From: Bacillus sp. B1-b2
GTDB taxonomy: Bacteria; Bacillota; Bacilli; Bacillales; Cytobacillaceae
DNA length: 38,942 nt
Assembly (NCBI RefSeq): GCF_009183415.1
Contig: NZ_WEHU01000037.1
Coordinates: 1 to 38,942 of the forward strand
Direction: 5' to 3'
Both the position numbers and the translations under genes were made by a program. Shown here piece after piece: positions 37,781 through 38,942 of the stretch (position 1 is the stretch's first letter; every line of letters starts with the position of its first letter). Below the pieces are notes generated by a model that was not told the origin of the DNA, made no database searches, and saw only the letters and a program-made list of their open reading frames with translations.

Positions 37781-38713
37781 ATGGTAAAAATCGCTAATTC
37801 TATTGTAGATCTAATCGGCGGGACTCCAATTGTTAAATTAAATCGCTTAGTAGATGATGGTAGTGCGGATGTATACTTGAAATTAGAGTATATGAACCCA
37901 GGAAGTAGTGTTAAAGACCGTATTGCACTTGCTATGATTGAAGCTGCAGAAAAAAGCGGAGACTTACAAGAAGGTAGCACTATTATTGAGCCAACAAGTG
38001 GTAATACAGGTATTGGGTTAGCAATGGTTGCTGCTGCAAAAGGGTATAGAGCAATCTTAGTGATGCCTGAGACCATGAGTATAGAGCGTCGTAGACTTTT
38101 AAAAGCATATGGAGCTGAATTAGTTTTAACTCCTGGACCTGAAGGAATGGGTGGAGCAATTCGAAAAGCAGAAGAATTAGCAAAAGAGCATGGTTACTTT
38201 ATTCCTCAGCAATTCAAAAACCTTTCTAATCCAGAGGTTCATAAATTAACTACAGGGCCAGAGATTGTATCTGCATTCGGAGATGAAGGATTAGACGCAT
38301 TCATTGCAGGAATCGGAACAGGCGGTACAATTACAGGTGCTGGTGAAGTATTAAAAGAGAAGTATAAAGATATTAAGATATATGCAGTAGAACCAGCTGA
38401 TTCACCGGTTTTATCAGGTGGAAAACCTGGTCCACATAAGATTCAAGGAATTGGGGCTGGCTTTGTTCCAGATATCTTGGATGATCAAGTGTATGAAGAG
38501 ATTATTCAAGTATCAACAGAGCAAGCATTTGAATATGCTCGCCGTGCAGGGAAAGAAGAGGGAGTTCTAGGAGGAATTTCTTCCGGAGCAGCTATTTACG
38601 CAGCGTTAAAGGTAGCGAAAGAATTAGGAAAAGGGAAGAAAGTATTAGCAATCATTCCAAGTAACGGTGAGCGCTACTTAAGTACTCCACTTTACCAATT
38701 CGACGAAGAGTAA
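37781..38713 (+). CDS. cysK: Cysteine synthase (O-acetylserine thiol-lyase A)
   Basis: Makes cysteine from O-acetylserine and sulphide with PLP. It is 310 residues. The PLP lysine is K45 in SSVKDR, and the substrate loop SGNTG is at 73-77; [10 protein letters not shown] binds the PLP phosphate. In B. subtilis CysK also forms the complex with CymR that senses cysteine supply. A purine-rich GAGGGAGAG lies before ATG 37781. It is monocistronic with two closely spaced hairpins after it. Confidence 0.97.
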   Translation: MVKIANSIVDLIGGTPIVKLNRLVDDGSADVYLKLEYMNPGSSVKDRIALAMIEAAEKSGDLQEGSTIIEPTSGNTGIGLAMVAAAKGYRAILVMPETMSIERRRLLKAYGAELVLTPGPEGMGGAIRKAEELAKEHGYFIPQQFKNLSNPEVHKLTTGPEIVSAFGDEGLDAFIAGIGTGGTITGAGEVLKEKYKDIKIYAVEPADSPVLSGGKPGPHKIQGIGAGFVPDILDDQVYEEIIQVSTEQAFEYARRAGKEEGVLGGISSGAAIYAALKVAKELGKGKKVLAIIPSNGERYLSTPLYQFDEE

Positions 38714-38738
38714 GATATGTGCTAATTGGAAGAGTAAA

Positions 38739-38803
38739 GAAGCCCCATTTATGGTGGCTTCTCAGCTTGTAGAGAAAGTACTATTTTCTCTGCAAGTTTT
38801 TTA
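38739..38803 (+). terminator. Double hairpin and terminator after cysK
   Basis: First hairpin: GAAGCC (38739-38744) with GGCTTC (38756-38761), plus inner CCAT/ATGG. Second: CTTGTAGAGAAA (38766-38777) with TTTCTCTGCAAG (38785-38796), one G-T pair, followed by six Ts. The second is the likely terminator. Confidence 0.88.
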
Positions 38804-38868
38804 TTTTAGATAGAATTTGATGATTAGAATGGTTATTTAATTCTTCCTTTTCCATGAAAAAAGACTCT

Positions 38869-38900
38869 CATGCATCTATCCAATCTTGGATAGATGCATG
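38869..38900. repeat. Perfect 13-bp inverted repeat at the right edge
   Basis: CATGCATCTATCC (38869-38881) and GGATAGATGCATG (38888-38900) with a six-base loop. No immediate T run follows on either strand. Confidence 0.85.
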
Positions 38901-38918
38901 GCAATCTTCTTTATGTTT

Positions 38919-38934
38919 TGACAGGCGGCTGTCA
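38919..38934. repeat. Short palindrome overlapping a possible -35
   Basis: TGACAG-GCGG-CTGTCA (38919-38934). TTGACA at 38918-38923 could be the -35 of a promoter for the next gene, whose -10 would lie at the window edge or beyond. Confidence 0.6.
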
Positions 38935-38942
38935 GTAATACT

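Overview
The window is about 39 kb of AT-rich DNA from the chromosome of an endospore-forming Bacillota, almost certainly a member of the Bacillaceae. Gene content and order match the block from metS to cysK that lies near the replication origin in Bacillus subtilis, and all protein genes are on the + strand. The sporulation genes (yabG, sspF, spoVG, fin, spoVT, yabP, yabQ, spoIIE, yabT) point to a spore former. I cannot name the genus. Protein families were recognised from memory of B. subtilis homologues and motifs; no search was run.

Layout, left to right. (1) 394-7384: methionyl-tRNA synthetase, a TatD nuclease, the cell-wall protein YabE, the 5S/16S rRNA maturation pair rnmV-rsmA, and the spore-coat protease YabG behind a textbook sigma-K promoter. 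(2) 7385-11234: veg with two strong promoters, the small spore protein gene sspF, then ispE-purR-ridA with an apparent PurR operator at the ispE/purR junction, and spoVG behind an exact sigma-H promoter. (3) 11582-19894: glmU-prs (cell-wall precursor and PRPP synthesis), ctc behind a sigma-B-type promoter, pth, fin, and the large mfd gene. (4) 20438-26602: spoVT, the run yabM-yabN-rqcP-yabP-yabQ-divIC, then yabR from its own promoter. (5) 26761-27290: one elongator-type tRNA-Met on the minus strand, the only minus-strand gene, with its own promoter and terminator, followed by a long intergenic region. (6) 27291-38713: spoIIE, yabS-yabT, tilS-hprT, ftsH, coaX-hslO and cysK.

The block mixes essential housekeeping (translation, tRNA and rRNA maturation, PRPP and purine salvage, isoprenoids, CoA, cysteine) with regulators and effectors used across sporulation (Spo0A/sigma-H entry, sigma-F control by SpoIIE and Fin, forespore SpoVT, sigma-K-dependent YabG). 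Most transcription units end in clear intrinsic terminators.

I found no insertion sequence, prophage, CRISPR array or obviously foreign island, and no convincing unknown multi-gene system. The least explained parts are intergenic: a structured stretch between fin and mfd ending in a terminator-like leader just upstream of mfd, apparently decayed coding sequence upstream of spoVT, the region between the tRNA and spoIIE, a perfect palindrome upstream of glmU, and palindromes at the right edge.
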